Assembly: GCF_026151205.1 (NCBI RefSeq)
Contig: NC_087083.1
Coordinates: 5,620,460-5,684,459, forward strand
Direction: 5' to 3'
DNA length: 64,000 nt
DNA from: Bolinopsis microptera
Lineage: Eukaryota > Ctenophora > Tentaculata > Lobata > Bolinopsidae
This document shows, piece by piece, positions 1 to 12,260 of the stretch (within the stretch, counting starts at the first letter, position 1; each line of letters opens with the position of its first letter). Under the pieces are notes generated by a model. That model saw only the letters and a program-made list of their open reading frames with translations, had not been told where the DNA came from and made no database searches. Made by a program: the position numbers and the translations under genes.

Positions 1-446
1 GCTGTCTAGCGCTCCCTCGAATTATATCAGTACGTTGGCTGATCTGACAAATATTAAAATTGCGATCTTCAACACAACAGTTACTAAATAATGTACATGG
101 AATTGGCGTGGCTTTAATTCAGCATCAGCAGATGGCTAGCCATCGAATTTAGCACCATCAGGGATAATTCCATTAACAAATCGACCTTAAAGACCAGGTG
201 AAAATTCTGAAGCACATTTAACTCCATTTAACATTTGGACTCGACTCGATTTACACGAAATTTTCTGTTTGACTTATTATTTTATATAATACACCGCAGT
301 GTAAAGATTTCAGACGAAATTATGAAATAATTCTTGACTCGACTAGTTAACTAGCACCATAAAAAGAGGATCAATTGAAATTAATCTGTTGAAGAGTTCC
401 GTGTTTGATCATGAACTGTTCATAAAATGTAACATCAGAGAAACCT
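1..446. other. Non-coding flank, 3' side of the GALNT-like gene
   Basis: This AT-rich stretch lies downstream of the minus-strand GALNT-like stop codon and presumably carries its 3' UTR. I see no exact AATAAA on the minus strand close to the stop, no exon and no clear repeat. Confidence 0.5.
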
Positions 447-2240
447 TCACGGAGGAATAATCTGGAAGGTAAACTGTTGACTAACAGTCTGCTTACACAA
501 CACATAAAACAACAAATTATTCCCATGTCTGTACTCCAAACACAGGTCCTTGTATATGAGATACCCAACATTTGAACCCTGCGAAACAGGCTCCCACCTC
601 CACTCGTGGCCCTCTGAGCAGTAATCCAAGGTAAGCACATCATGCCAATACTGGTCACTCATCAGACACTTTCCAGTCTCGGTCTGAAGTTGTTTACCAC
701 GGTTGAGGTAGAGCCACCGTTGAGAATGCCCCCCGTGACAGGTATAAAACTCGGGTCTTCCTGGACTGAACCGTCCCTCGTGTCCCATGGTGTCCACACA
801 AGCGTCCCCCTGGGTTGATTTAATGGTTCCTTGTCTCATTAGCTTGTCTCCGTAATTCCAATCTACTGCAATATTTGTGATGAACCAGTGCATGGAGCGG
901 CAGGAGAGAGAGGATATCGTTTGCTCTAGTCTGGTGGAGTGGGAAGCGGACTGGTATTTAGATTTAGGTACAGCCTCGTGGTAATACTCAATGTACTGGG
1001 AGCCCCACCTGGTTGCGGTACGTCGTGAGTTATAGAGCCGGTTCTCAGCTTGCTGGTGACTGGACAGAGGTGGATTCCCCAGCAAGCTTACAAAGGCTAC
1101 CTTACTGCAGGGCAGATACGCTACCTCCCCGTGACATGTCCACCACCGGATGGAAAGTTCTAGAACATCGCCCGGAACTTCAGCAGCGGTCCCCAACATC
1201 CCCTCGTCAAGCCCGCCCAGTTTGAGAAAGTGTTCTCTGCTAGCAGCCCAGGGCAGGAATTGTAGTATCGGGGTTTTGACTGGGGAAGCGTCAGGGTAGG
1301 GGAGGAGTTGTCTCCGTTTCTGTTCGTACTCAGGTATCTCAATAGAAGCTGCCGTTACGAGATCCCACCGCGGTATTGATATCAAATGCCACGGAACGTG
1401 CTCTACCTGAACGAAAGTCTCTCCATTGATCTCATCCATTGATAGGCCCGCCAAAAGAGCGGGGTTATCTGAAAATGCTTCCAGTAACGGCTCCGCCCAG
1501 CCTGGTAGAATCTCAGATGCTTCTGGAATAAAAACCAAAATGTCTCCGATAGCAAACGTGGCTGCCTCGTTCCTCGCGGCTGAAAGTGTTTTCTTTGTTG
1601 GGGAAGTTATTATTCGGACCAAATGAGACAGCTGGTGAGCGTACACGTAATCAGTCATATCAGTGGAACCTTTTTGGGCGTACACCACAATGTTCGCCAG
1701 ATTTTCAGGTTTTGTCCTTCTGATTGCACTGAAAATACCTCTCAGGACTACACTCGGGGGAGCAATATCTAAAACTATAACTATCGAGATTGTCAGTGTC
1801 GTTTTTTTGTAAGGTTTAACCTTACAGACCTCTGGTCTATAGTCCGCTAGCTGTCTGTTCAAGGGAAGGGAATCACTCCTCATTTTGTCCACTCTGTATT
1901 TTTTCAAGTACAAATCTCGTTCCCCGGACTTCTCCACCGCCGCTAACCCCCGTTTCCCTGACTCTAAAAAGTACACAGGTTGATGCCCAAACGTCTCAGC
2001 AAAAGCTGGTGTTGTTCCAGTGTCCTGACACTGCAAAGCAAGGAGTAGAGAGTAAACGAGGTAAACAGAGAGCAGGATGAACAGACCCAGGTACAACCCA
2101 GCTCTCCGTCTAAAATGGAGGTTGTTGTATTTCTTTTCGATAACTTTGCGGAGTAAGATTTGAACTGCGGTGAAACTGTCCTTTTCAACCAACTCCTCGA
2201 GGTCCTCTGCTGTTGTCGACCTTTGTCTTAACTCGTTCAT
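447..2240 (-). CDS. GALNT-like (GT27 family) type II membrane protein with ricin-B lectin domain; probable pseudoenzyme
   Basis: Polypeptide N-acetylgalactosaminyltransferases start mucin-type O-glycosylation in the Golgi by moving GalNAc from UDP-GalNAc to Ser/Thr. This 597-codon single exon has the family layout: short cytoplasmic tail, one membrane helix (about residues 48-69), a stem, a GT-A fold region (about 149-390) and a C-terminal ricin-B lectin domain (about 470-597) with CVDTMG (481-486) and a QRW motif (507-509). Catalytic residues are gone: the DxH metal motif reads IPEASE (Pro239 and Ala241 replace Asp and His), the later metal-binding His of the GHVFR-type motif is Phe383, and the WGGEN-type loop reads VPGDV. 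The first possible start is a TTG at 2249; I chose the ATG at 2240, which has a good context (GCCATGA). The frame is open throughout and the length is normal for the family, so this looks like an intact protein rather than decay. A lectin or scaffold role is inference. Absence of introns may point to retrocopying. Confidence 0.85.
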   Translation of the reverse strand: MNELRQRSTTAEDLEELVEKDSFTAVQILLRKVIEKKYNNLHFRRRAGLYLGLFILLSVYLVYSLLLALQCQDTGTTPAFAETFGHQPVYFLESGKRGLAAVEKSGERDLYLKKYRVDKMRSDSLPLNRQLADYRPEVCKVKPYKKTTLTISIVIVLDIAPPSVVLRGIFSAIRRTKPENLANIVVYAQKGSTDMTDYVYAHQLSHLVRIITSPTKKTLSAARNEAATFAIGDILVFIPEASEILPGWAEPLLEAFSDNPALLAGLSMDEINGETFVQVEHVPWHLISIPRWDLVTAASIEIPEYEQKRRQLLPYPDASPVKTPILQFLPWAASREHFLKLGGLDEGMLGTAAEVPGDVLELSIRWWTCHGEVAYLPCSKVAFVSLLGNPPLSSHQQAENRLYNSRRTATRWGSQYIEYYHEAVPKSKYQSASHSTRLEQTISSLSCRSMHWFITNIAVDWNYGDKLMRQGTIKSTQGDACVDTMGHEGRFSPGRPEFYTCHGGHSQRWLYLNRGKQLQTETGKCLMSDQYWHDVLTLDYCSEGHEWRWEPVSQGSNVGYLIYKDLCLEYRHGNNLLFYVLCKQTVSQQFTFQIIPP

Positions 2241-2815
<575 letters not shown>

Positions 2816-3350
2816 TGGAATCATATTCCTCTAGCTATACGTGAGATAGAGATTATTTCTGAGTTCAAAAGCAAATTGACCTCCTACATGTGGGATAAAA
2901 TTCTGCCGGAGGACTTTGATTATGATTTAGATTATTCCCTCGAGACAGAGATGTGAGAGGCAGTCTACCTAAAGCTAATAATATGTTCATAAGAGCTTAA
3001 ATCCCTGTTGTCTGTATTTCACATTTCTCATTTTAGTGCATATCATCACATCATGGATTTCATTTTATTATATGATTTGATTGCTTTTGATATTTTTGTG
3101 TGATTCTATTTGAAATTCTATTTGAAATTTTCGATTTCCGTGTAGTGGGCCCATACTTGTGCAGGAGGTGCATTTTGCTCTCAACATCTGTGTATTGGTG
3201 ACCCTCAGGTCCTTTGATTACATACATTTTGTCCTAGAAAATCTGATTTTATCGGAGTCTTATACTTTTGAGAAGATTTAATGTTGTTCATTCATTGTGT
3301 AAATTTGTATGTAATTGATTGATTTGAAAGATTTCAATAAAAAAAAAATT
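2816..3350 (+). mobile_element. 5'-truncated LINE: C-terminal end of reverse transcriptase plus 3' UTR and A-tail
   Basis: Reading from 2816, 46 codons run to a TGA at 2954-2956. The peptide starts WNHIPLAIREI, continues with a FKSKLTSYMW stretch and matches the terminal WNxLPLxIR...FKxxLKxxL signature of CR1/L2/Jockey-like LINE ORF2 proteins; the intact LINE at 57.7 kb ends in the same way (WNELPLEIKN). About 380 bp of 3' UTR follow, ending in ATTTCAATAAAAAAAAAA, so this is a typical 5'-truncated insertion. The upstream limit of the copy is not clear; only the coding remnant and tail are certain. Confidence 0.75.
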
Positions 3351-4856
3351 TCAAAGCTCAGTTCAGCTTTTGAGAGAGTTCTTAACTTTCAGGACAATAA
3401 TTCCTACGTAATAACGCAACCTGACCTCTCCTCGCACGATTCGTGAGCGTTGTTTACTTCGGATATAGTGCTCACCTCTGTAAGTCGTCAATGCAGTTTC
3501 TTTGAAGCTTTAACTTTAAGCATATCTGATGTCATTAAAACATCTTGTATAAACCCAAACAGGATCTTATTTTTACTATAATTTGATGGACACGTACTGT
3601 AACTCTATAAGTACGACTATAATAAGATCAACCTGCCTATGTCATGTGCAATTATCATTAACCAAGGGTCCTCTGATCGTCACCATTTTCATGATCCATG
3701 TTTTCGTAACGCTCGTTCTATGAAGCACATATATTTGTTATTTTCACGGCCTCGTGAAATCTCTTCAATCTCCCCCAACACGTGCTTCATCAGCTTTATT
3801 AGCAGTGATGCATCATGCACGTGTCACCTAGATAGAGCATGTTTATTAAAGAGCTGTAGATTTTACTCGTGCGCGCGGGGCGCTCTGATTTTTCAAGTGA
3901 TATAAGTGGATTAAAATCAATATTAATGTTGCAGAGTTCTGGTGTGAAAACAGCACGTGTGGGCGGAGCTGGTCATGTGGTGTGCGGTCACGTGCAGCTC
4001 ACCCAGAAGAGGCCAAGCGGATCGTATAAACACGTGAGTTTTATAACTGTCCAATTAATCTCGGGTTGCGGGTGATTGAACCACGGACAAAGTGCAGTAC
4101 GTCGAAGAAATGCGATGAAAATTAAACTTAAAACTTTTTAATTTGATTGGAATTGAGTTAAAAGTTACTACTTTAAAGTTAAACGAGCTCTTTGATAAGA
4201 CAGTACTAGAGTATAGGAGCAAAAGATATTTTAAACTCTTTGAGTCTTTGCATGACAATCATTGAAACGATACAGTATTGGCATCAGCACTTACATTATG
4301 CATATTCATATGCACCAGGTACTCGTTAAAGAACTTAAGTTTACTAATGTGATATTGAATATTCAGGAGTCCAATTAAAACTCATGACAACTTTTAGATT
4401 ATTATGGTTGATATTAACACTTTTCCATAATAATGCGCGCAATTGTAAACTTGAAACCTCAATTTATAAACTTGAAACCACAATTTTTTAACATTAAACA
4501 ACAATTTGTAAACTTGAAACCATAATTTTCATCAACTAAAAAAATACAATAACATCTGCCAAAGCTATCGCAAGATCTTCAAGGTTAGTTGACAAGTGAA
4601 ATAAGTAGCATTTTTTTCTTGATACCCCTACAATTAGATTCAATCGTAATGTAAAAGTTTACACAAATTTAAATAAATACACATATCGGACATGTAACCT
4701 ATTCAATCATGTTTCAGTGCAAATGGTCCTTATTAGTTGTGCAATCTTGAGAATCACGTTTTCTCTTTGTACATCTTTGATCTTCTGTAATTTCTGGCAA
4801 TACATTCATCAGCTCTGCAGTTTTAACTATATAACTATAGGAGCTCCAACAGCTTA
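3351..4856. other. Non-coding region, no gene recognised
   Basis: AT-rich sequence with scattered CACGTG words (3819, 3953, 3988, 4031) and a loose repeat of phrases like AAACTTGAAACC near 4448-4530. Short ORFs here show no family signature and no convincing splice frame. Confidence 0.5.
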
Positions 4857-5269
<413 letters not shown>

Positions 5270-6352
5270 GCCTATGACTGAATAACTCACACCTGTTTTA
5301 TAATTGGTCTCGAATCTTAACAAAATACAAAAGGTTGTTGATTCCCCCCACAGAAAATACGATCAAGGACTGGACATTATATAATAGTCCCCCACCTGCC
5401 TCCCATCTTCTGGATCACCTTCTGGTTTTCAATAACTTTGCGGAGAGAAGGAACAGCAGCCGCGCAATAATCGGTAGGAATTATCACGTGGGTAACCTAG
5501 AACTGAACACGTGATTTAATCTATGTAATTTGTCGAAAAATCATCCACTCTAGCCCTTCAGATCATTGTCCGGGAGGTTTGTAATGAGTACTCATCGCTA
5601 ATAAGCTTCAAAAAATCGTCAAGAAACCCACCTGTTGGCTAAGAAAAATCGTTAAATTGCGTATTTTACCGGTTATGATCTGTTCTCGAGCTCCAAAATT
5701 AACGCAGAAAGCAAAGATGTCCATTGGTCAGTGGAGGAAATTCAAATAATGACAAAGTTTACCGTATTATGGCTCATACTAATGAAGCTTTCAAAATTAC
5801 GGGAGTAAAAATTGAGGGGCAGCTTATGATCATCACAAAAGTACTACTTATTACAGCTCAGATGATTATAGAGGGTATTTGAGTCGTAAAGAATACTGAT
5901 TTCTCATTTTCTTTATTCTGATTTTGTAAGAGTGCCGTGGTGCATTTTTGATGCTTTATTATACACTTATGAGATATTATTGTTTTACTCACGATTTAAT
6001 CCGTTTATACTTTTATATAGAAGCAATTTTACATTTCTATATTATAAGTTGGAATAATATATTTAGATGCAGTGAAACTACCGGACTGCGATGAATGGAG
6101 ACTTGCCACCCCATGGCAACATTAAAATATATCGACTCTGTTACACCGCTTCCTCAATAAATTTAATAGATTTGTATTGTTGTAATAAGTTTTGAAATAA
6201 CTCTAACAGAATTAGGCAAGGATTTTGATAATTGAGCATTCTTTGAAGATAGAATTAGAACTAAATTCATTCCATATAGACTAATAAAGATGAGACGTTT
6301 TCAAAAAAATATCCAACCGCGAAAATAATATCAGTTATATATATAATATTGT
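5270..6352. other. Non-coding region, no gene recognised
   Basis: AT-rich sequence with no long ORF, no recognised domain and no clear tandem repeat. Confidence 0.5.
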
Positions 6353-6677
6353 ACCACTCAATCAGAATAATACCACGGCCACTGATCAATCAGAATAATA
6401 CCACCACTCAATCAGAATAATACCACCACTCAATCAGAATAATACCACCACTCAATCAGAATAATACCACCACTCAATCAGAATAATACCACCACTCAAT
6501 CAGAATAATACCACCACTCAATCAGAATAATACCACCACTCAATCAGAATAATACCACCACTCAATCAGAATAATACCACCACTCAATCAGAATAATATT
6601 ATCACCAAAACTGCACTCAATCAGAATAATACCACTATAACTCAATCAGAATAATACCACCACTCAATCAGAATAAT
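6353..6677 (+). repeat. 22-bp minisatellite, about 14 copies
   Basis: Head-to-tail copies with the core CAATCAGAATAATACC followed by ACCACT. The first and last few units are degenerate, the middle nine nearly identical. It ends about 100 bp before the abnormal homopolymer block. Confidence 0.95.
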
Positions 6678-9147
6678 TTATAATACCATTATATACACCT
6701 GCGATCTGCACTCAATGTTTTACAATGCTTTTTTGTCCAACAAGAAGATCATACCTCAGCTTAAGCTAAGCTGATCGGGTTCTAAAAACCACACGTTAAA
6801 TTTAAATTCCCCGGGTAAAATTCGTTGAATAAAAAACACCCACCATTCTTCTCCCCAACCATCTTTTGCATAAAGGGTACGATCGCCAAAAGGGCCCGGT
6901 TTAAAAGGGTTTTTGGGCACTTTTTCAATGACCAGGGGGGGCCGGGGGTTTTTAAAAGGGTCAACCCTCTCAACAGGGGGTCAAAATTATACCCCCCCCT
7001 TAAAAAAGGGAAGAGGGGACCCCGGAAAACCCCTACCTTTTTAATTTTTTCTTTCCTGGGACAACTTAACCGGGGGGGGTCCCCGGGGGGTTTGCACCAG
7101 CCCCGCTTTAATGGCTGGTGACAAACGGGGCCCACGGGGCTCCAAAACCGCCCCCCCACGGGGGAAAGGGCAAACCTTGTTTTTTTCTAAATTTTTCCGC
7201 CAACCCCCAATTAAACCCCTGAAAATTTTTAGTAAAAATGGGAAAAGGACAAAGAAACCCCTTCGCGCTCTCCCCCCGGAGACGGCCTTAAGTGCGTTGA
7301 GCCCAAATTAAAAGTAAACCCCAACCCCACTGGGGGTCAAACGAGCGTTAAACGGTTTGAGCCGGTGCACTTGACCCCCCTGGCGCCCCAAAAGGTTTTA
7401 CAAGCGCCCGTCCCCGTGCCAAAGGGCCGTCCGAGACGTCCCGGGTAAAGGGGACAACAAAATTCCCCAAAATATTTTTAAATTTAAAATCGACCGGTTT
7501 AAAAGTGATACGAAATTTTTTGACCCCCAGAAAAGCCCCTTTTAAAAAATCCAACAAGAAGGGTTTTTTTTTTTCGTGGGTCACTTCTTTAATATTATAT
7601 AGAACACTCTAAAACCCCCAAAAAGGGCAAAGCCCTTTTGTAATACTGTTTTACCTTTCGCCCCGCTATTTTTTTCCCCCCCAAAATTTCATTTAGATTC
7701 ATACGTATATTCACTTTTTTTTGCCCCGGTTTTTAAAGAATTAACTTCATCCCCTTTTACGGGAAATTTTTTTTTTCTTTAAGAAAAAATTGGCTTGCCG
7801 CCAAAACTTGCAAAAATAAAAACCCCATGCTCAAAAAATCTTTTAAATTTTTAAAAACGACCCCTGGGGGAACCTTTTTTAAAAGGCCCGCCTTCGTTCT
7901 GACGCGCCCCCTAAAAAGGGCGCCCTTTAAAAAAAGTCCCCCCAAAAAGCCCCCAGACTTCTCACTCGTCTTTTCCTTTGGGGTTCCCCCGAAATTTATT
8001 TTAAAAATTTTTGTTTTTCCGGAGTGGGGGGAACCCGTGAAAGCAGAAAAAAACTAAAGGTTTTTGAAAAAAAATCGAACTTTTTTAATAATAACTAAAA
8101 AAATTTCCCGGGGCCAAACCCCCAAAATTAAATCTGTAAACCCAAAATTATTTGTTTTAAAAGAAATTCTAAACCGTTTTAAACCCCATTTAAGGAAAAG
8201 TTATTACATTAAAAAACAAAAAAGAAAAGAAAAAAAACCCCCTAATATTTTTTAAAAACAAAAAAGGCCTGTTTGCCGCCCTTTCCAAAAAAAAGATAAA
8301 GTTTAAATTAAAATTTAATATGTTAAAAAATACACCAAAATTTAAAAGTTTCCCCAAATAGAACCAAACTCAAGAATTTAAAAATTTAAAACCCCCGCAA
8401 AAATTTCCCCCCCCGGAGAAATTTTTTAAAAACAGCTGCCCTTAAATTTTGGCCCCTTTTTTCCCCTTCCCAAATTTTTCCTCCAAAACCCAAGCGGGCC
8501 GGGAAAATAAATTTGTCCAAAATTTTATTGAGATTTATGATGTTTGAATTTTCCCAATTTAAGCTGCAAAATTCCCCCAATATTCGGGGGGAAACACGGG
8601 TCTCGCAATCCCTTTAACAAGCCACAGATTAAAAATAACAAAAGTACCCCAAAATAAATTTTTAACTCTTTTAAAACCTTTTTAAACCAAAATAATATTT
8701 AAAAATTGTTCTTCCCCCAAAAAAACGAAAGCCAAAATTTTGGTTTCGTTTAAAAAAAATTTGGGTAAACCCAAACCCTCGCCCCACACTAGTAAAATAC
8801 GGGAACTAACCCGCCCACACACTATAAAAAGGGCAAACTTTTTGGGCGAGACTGGGCCCGGGCCCCTTTACGAACAAAAAGTTTTTTCCTGTACATTTCC
8901 CGGTTTTTGGAAAAGGTCCAACAGACGGGGACTCTAAAGGGGGCCTTTCGGTTGCACACGGGGGAAGGGGTTTTTGATTTTTTGGGCAAACAATTGTAAG
9001 GCTGGGGGGGCCACGCAAAGCATATTTTTGAATTTTTAAACTTTCTTCCGGGATTAACTTCGAGGGGTACATTTTTTGGGTTTTTAAAAATTGTAACCCC
9101 CTCCTTAGGAAATTTAAAAATTTGAAAAACTCCTCTAACCCGGCCTA

Positions 9148-9149
<2 letters not shown>

Positions 9150-9180
<31 letters not shown>
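9150..9180 (+). repeat. Poly-C tract (31 C)
   Basis: Uninterrupted C run inside the homopolymer block. Its length may be unreliable, although similar tracts exist in normal parts of the window. Confidence 0.8.
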
Positions 9181-12100
9181 ACCACTTTTTTACAAATTTA
9201 TTCAGGAGAGCTTTTCCGTTACCAATGTCCCTTTGGCCCGGCGGCGGGGAAGAAATTCTCGTCACTTGGAAAATATGAAGAGCCCAACCTAAAACCCCCA
9301 CAACCGGGCCCCTTTTAAACCGAAACAGTGCGGGGGTTATTTTTTGGGTTCAAAAATCTTTTTAAAAATAAATCACTTTGGAAAGGACAAGATATAAAAA
9401 AAATTAAAATTTTAAACCTTTGGAAAAAAATTGCCAAACAAGGAAAACGGGTGAAAAGGGCCCGAACAAAACCCCTAGTTTTTAACAAAATAAAAATTTG
9501 AACCCCCTTTTTAAAATTTTTCCCCCCCCCCGGGGGGTTTTTCCCCAGCTTATCCTTAAAAAACAAAAGAAAAAACCCCCTTTTTAACCCCCTCTTTTTG
9601 GGGGAAAACCGACATTTAAACCCCGCCCATTTTAAAAAACTTTAAAATGAATCCTCTGAAATTAAAACTCCTTTTTCCCCCCTTCCCTTTTACAAAAATT
9701 ATTTAAAAAAAAATTTTTTTGAAAAAATAAAAAAAATTTTTTTTTAATCTACAATCAAGGGATCCTTTTTGAAATTGACAATGTTTTTCAAATTTAAAAT
9801 ATTCCCAAAAATTCGCCCAAAAAATTTTTAAAAATTTATTTGCGATAACCCGGAGATTTTTAAAGGGTGCGTTTAAAAAATTTTCCCCAAATTTTCCTAA
9901 AAGAAAAAGCCTAAACCCCCCCTTTTCAGGGGACTTCCCAAGCCTGAAAGAAAAAAAAACACAAATTCCCTAAAGGGTGAACCCCTTTTATTTTTGTTGG
10001 GGTTTCAACACCAACAGGGGTTATACTTAAAATCGAAGCTTTAACTAAATCCCAACACCCTATTTTTCGAGATTTGTTTCTAAAAAGGGGCCCCCGACAG
10101 TTAAAAACCCAACTTAAAACGATGTTTTTTTGGGAACGCTGTTTCCGAATCACCCCAATAAAAAAGGGTAAAAAGGTCCCCTGACGGGGATATAGCAAAA
10201 CCCTTTTCTCGATCAGGGTGATAATGGGACCGTAAAGGGGTTCCCCCAAAATTTTCCTTTTGGGTTTTGGGATTTAAAAACAAAAATTTTTTTTTTAAAG
10301 GGATTTGGGTGGGTTGGGGTTTTTGGGGCCAATAAAAGGGTTTATTTTTAAAATTCTTTTCAGGGCCCAGCTAGAAACCGGGTTAAAAAATTTCCACGGA
10401 CACCCAATTAGAGTGAAAAAAACATCCCTTAAAAAATTTTTAAAACCCCGGTATTTTAAACCAATTTTAAAGGTTCCCTGGGGGCCCGATAGGGAAAAAT
10501 CCTTTTAAATAGGTTTTTTTCCCCCAAACTAAAAAATTATTTTTTCCGGCACCCCATGAGTTTTTTTAAATCAAACCAGTTTTCCACCCCCCAAACCCCA
10601 ACCACTTTGGTTTTACCCCAGAAACTGGGCTAACCCCAAACACCATACCAAAAAAAAAAAACCTATCAAAACCAGCTTTGCAGCCCCCCCAAAGATTTCC
10701 AAAACCCAAAGATCAGAAAACCCAAACTTGCTGGCTAAGTTCGGGTTAGGGTTTTTTGGGTTTTTCCGGGTGCCAATTTAACCTTTTTTTAAACCCAAAT
10801 TGTTTTTCGCAAAAAACCCTTAATGACTTAAAATTTCCCGGGCTGTCATTTTTTTTAAAATTTTGGAAACCCTCCAAAAGCTGATTTTGTTGAATGTACG
10901 CGGTTTGCATATGTTAATAGCCCAATTTGGGAGTTTAAAAAATTTCCCAGATCGTCGCGTAACAAAATTTTGGGTTTAAAAAAATTAAAACTAAATGCAC
11001 TTTTTTTTTTTTCCAAAAAAAAATTCTATTTTATTTTTATTTGCTGGAATTTTGATGTAAAAACACAAAAACAAAAACCAAAACTTTTAAAAATTTTTGT
11101 TTTAAATATAAACCTTTGACTAGCCCTAACTCTTAGTAAAATAAAAAGTAAGGTTTCCTTTACCCAAAAAAATAAAAAACCCGGCGCGGGGCATAAACTT
11201 TAAATACTTTTAAAAAAAATTCTTTTAAAAGAAAAACCAAAAATCTTTTGGGTTTTTTTTTTCCAGGTTTTTAATTTTAATTAAAAAAAACCCCCCAAAG
11301 AAAAAATTCCCACCGAAAAACCTAAAAACACCCGGGGGAGCAAAAACCCACACCGCTTTGGGTTTTTCTAAACGGGGGGCCCCCTACAGTTGAAAAAACC
11401 TGATTCGTTTTTATTTTCGAACGCTGTTTCCGAAACCCCAAAATGCCCAAAGGAAAAAAAGCCCCCTACAGAAAAGGGTAAAAACCTGTCTCAACACTTG
11501 CAAGCCCCCTTAAAAGGGGAAAGGGGAAAAAAAAACCGTTGGGGTTTATTAAAAACCCAATCAAATTGGCCCCAAAGTTTGGGGAAAGGGGTTTTTGGGG
11601 TTGGGGAATCAATTAAGGGTTAGGTTCCCCAATTAAAAATTTTAACGGGGCCCTCGGCCCCGGCTTCTATTTTCGTACCCGGGGTGCCGCCCGGGGGCCC
11701 CTAATTTTTCGAGAAAAAAGGGGCGCGCGCAACTTCGCAAAAAATTAGACGAGTAAAAACCGCCCAAAGGGGTTAATTCCAAATAGCCTTTCCCAGAGCC
11801 CCCTCCCCACCTAGGGGAAATTTAAAAAAAGGTCACGGGGAAAGTCGACAGTAAGTGATTAACCATCATCCATATAACAAAAAATTGTAAAATTAAAAAA
11901 ACAATACATACAAAAAAATTTTTTATATTGTACCCCTATCACAAGCAACCTTAAAATTTTTTAAAAAATTTTGTAATTAATTTTAATAACCGGGGCCATA
12001 AATTTGGCATGGCACAGAATTTTTTTTTTTCTAAATTTTAAAAAATTTTTTGGTACCAAAACATGCTTCAAAAAAGTGTAAAAAATTTCAAATTTCCCGG

Positions 12101-12226
12101 GTTTAGCCCATAACGTCAGCAAAAAATTGGGGGCCCCTTTGTCCTTTGGCAAGATTTTAAAAAGGGAAAAATAAAAATTTCTTGTTTAAAAAAAATGCCA
12201 AATTTTGAATTAAACCCTTTCCCCCT

Positions 12227-12227
12227 G

Positions 12228-12256
<29 letters not shown>
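12227..12256 (+). repeat. Poly-G tract (30 G)
   Basis: Uninterrupted G run inside the homopolymer block; same caution on length as for the poly-C tract at 9150. Confidence 0.8.

Positions 12257-12260
<4 letters not shown>

Noticed and set aside
371-658. 95-codon minus-strand ORF overlapping the GALNT-like gene
   Set aside because: Shadow frame of the lectin domain.
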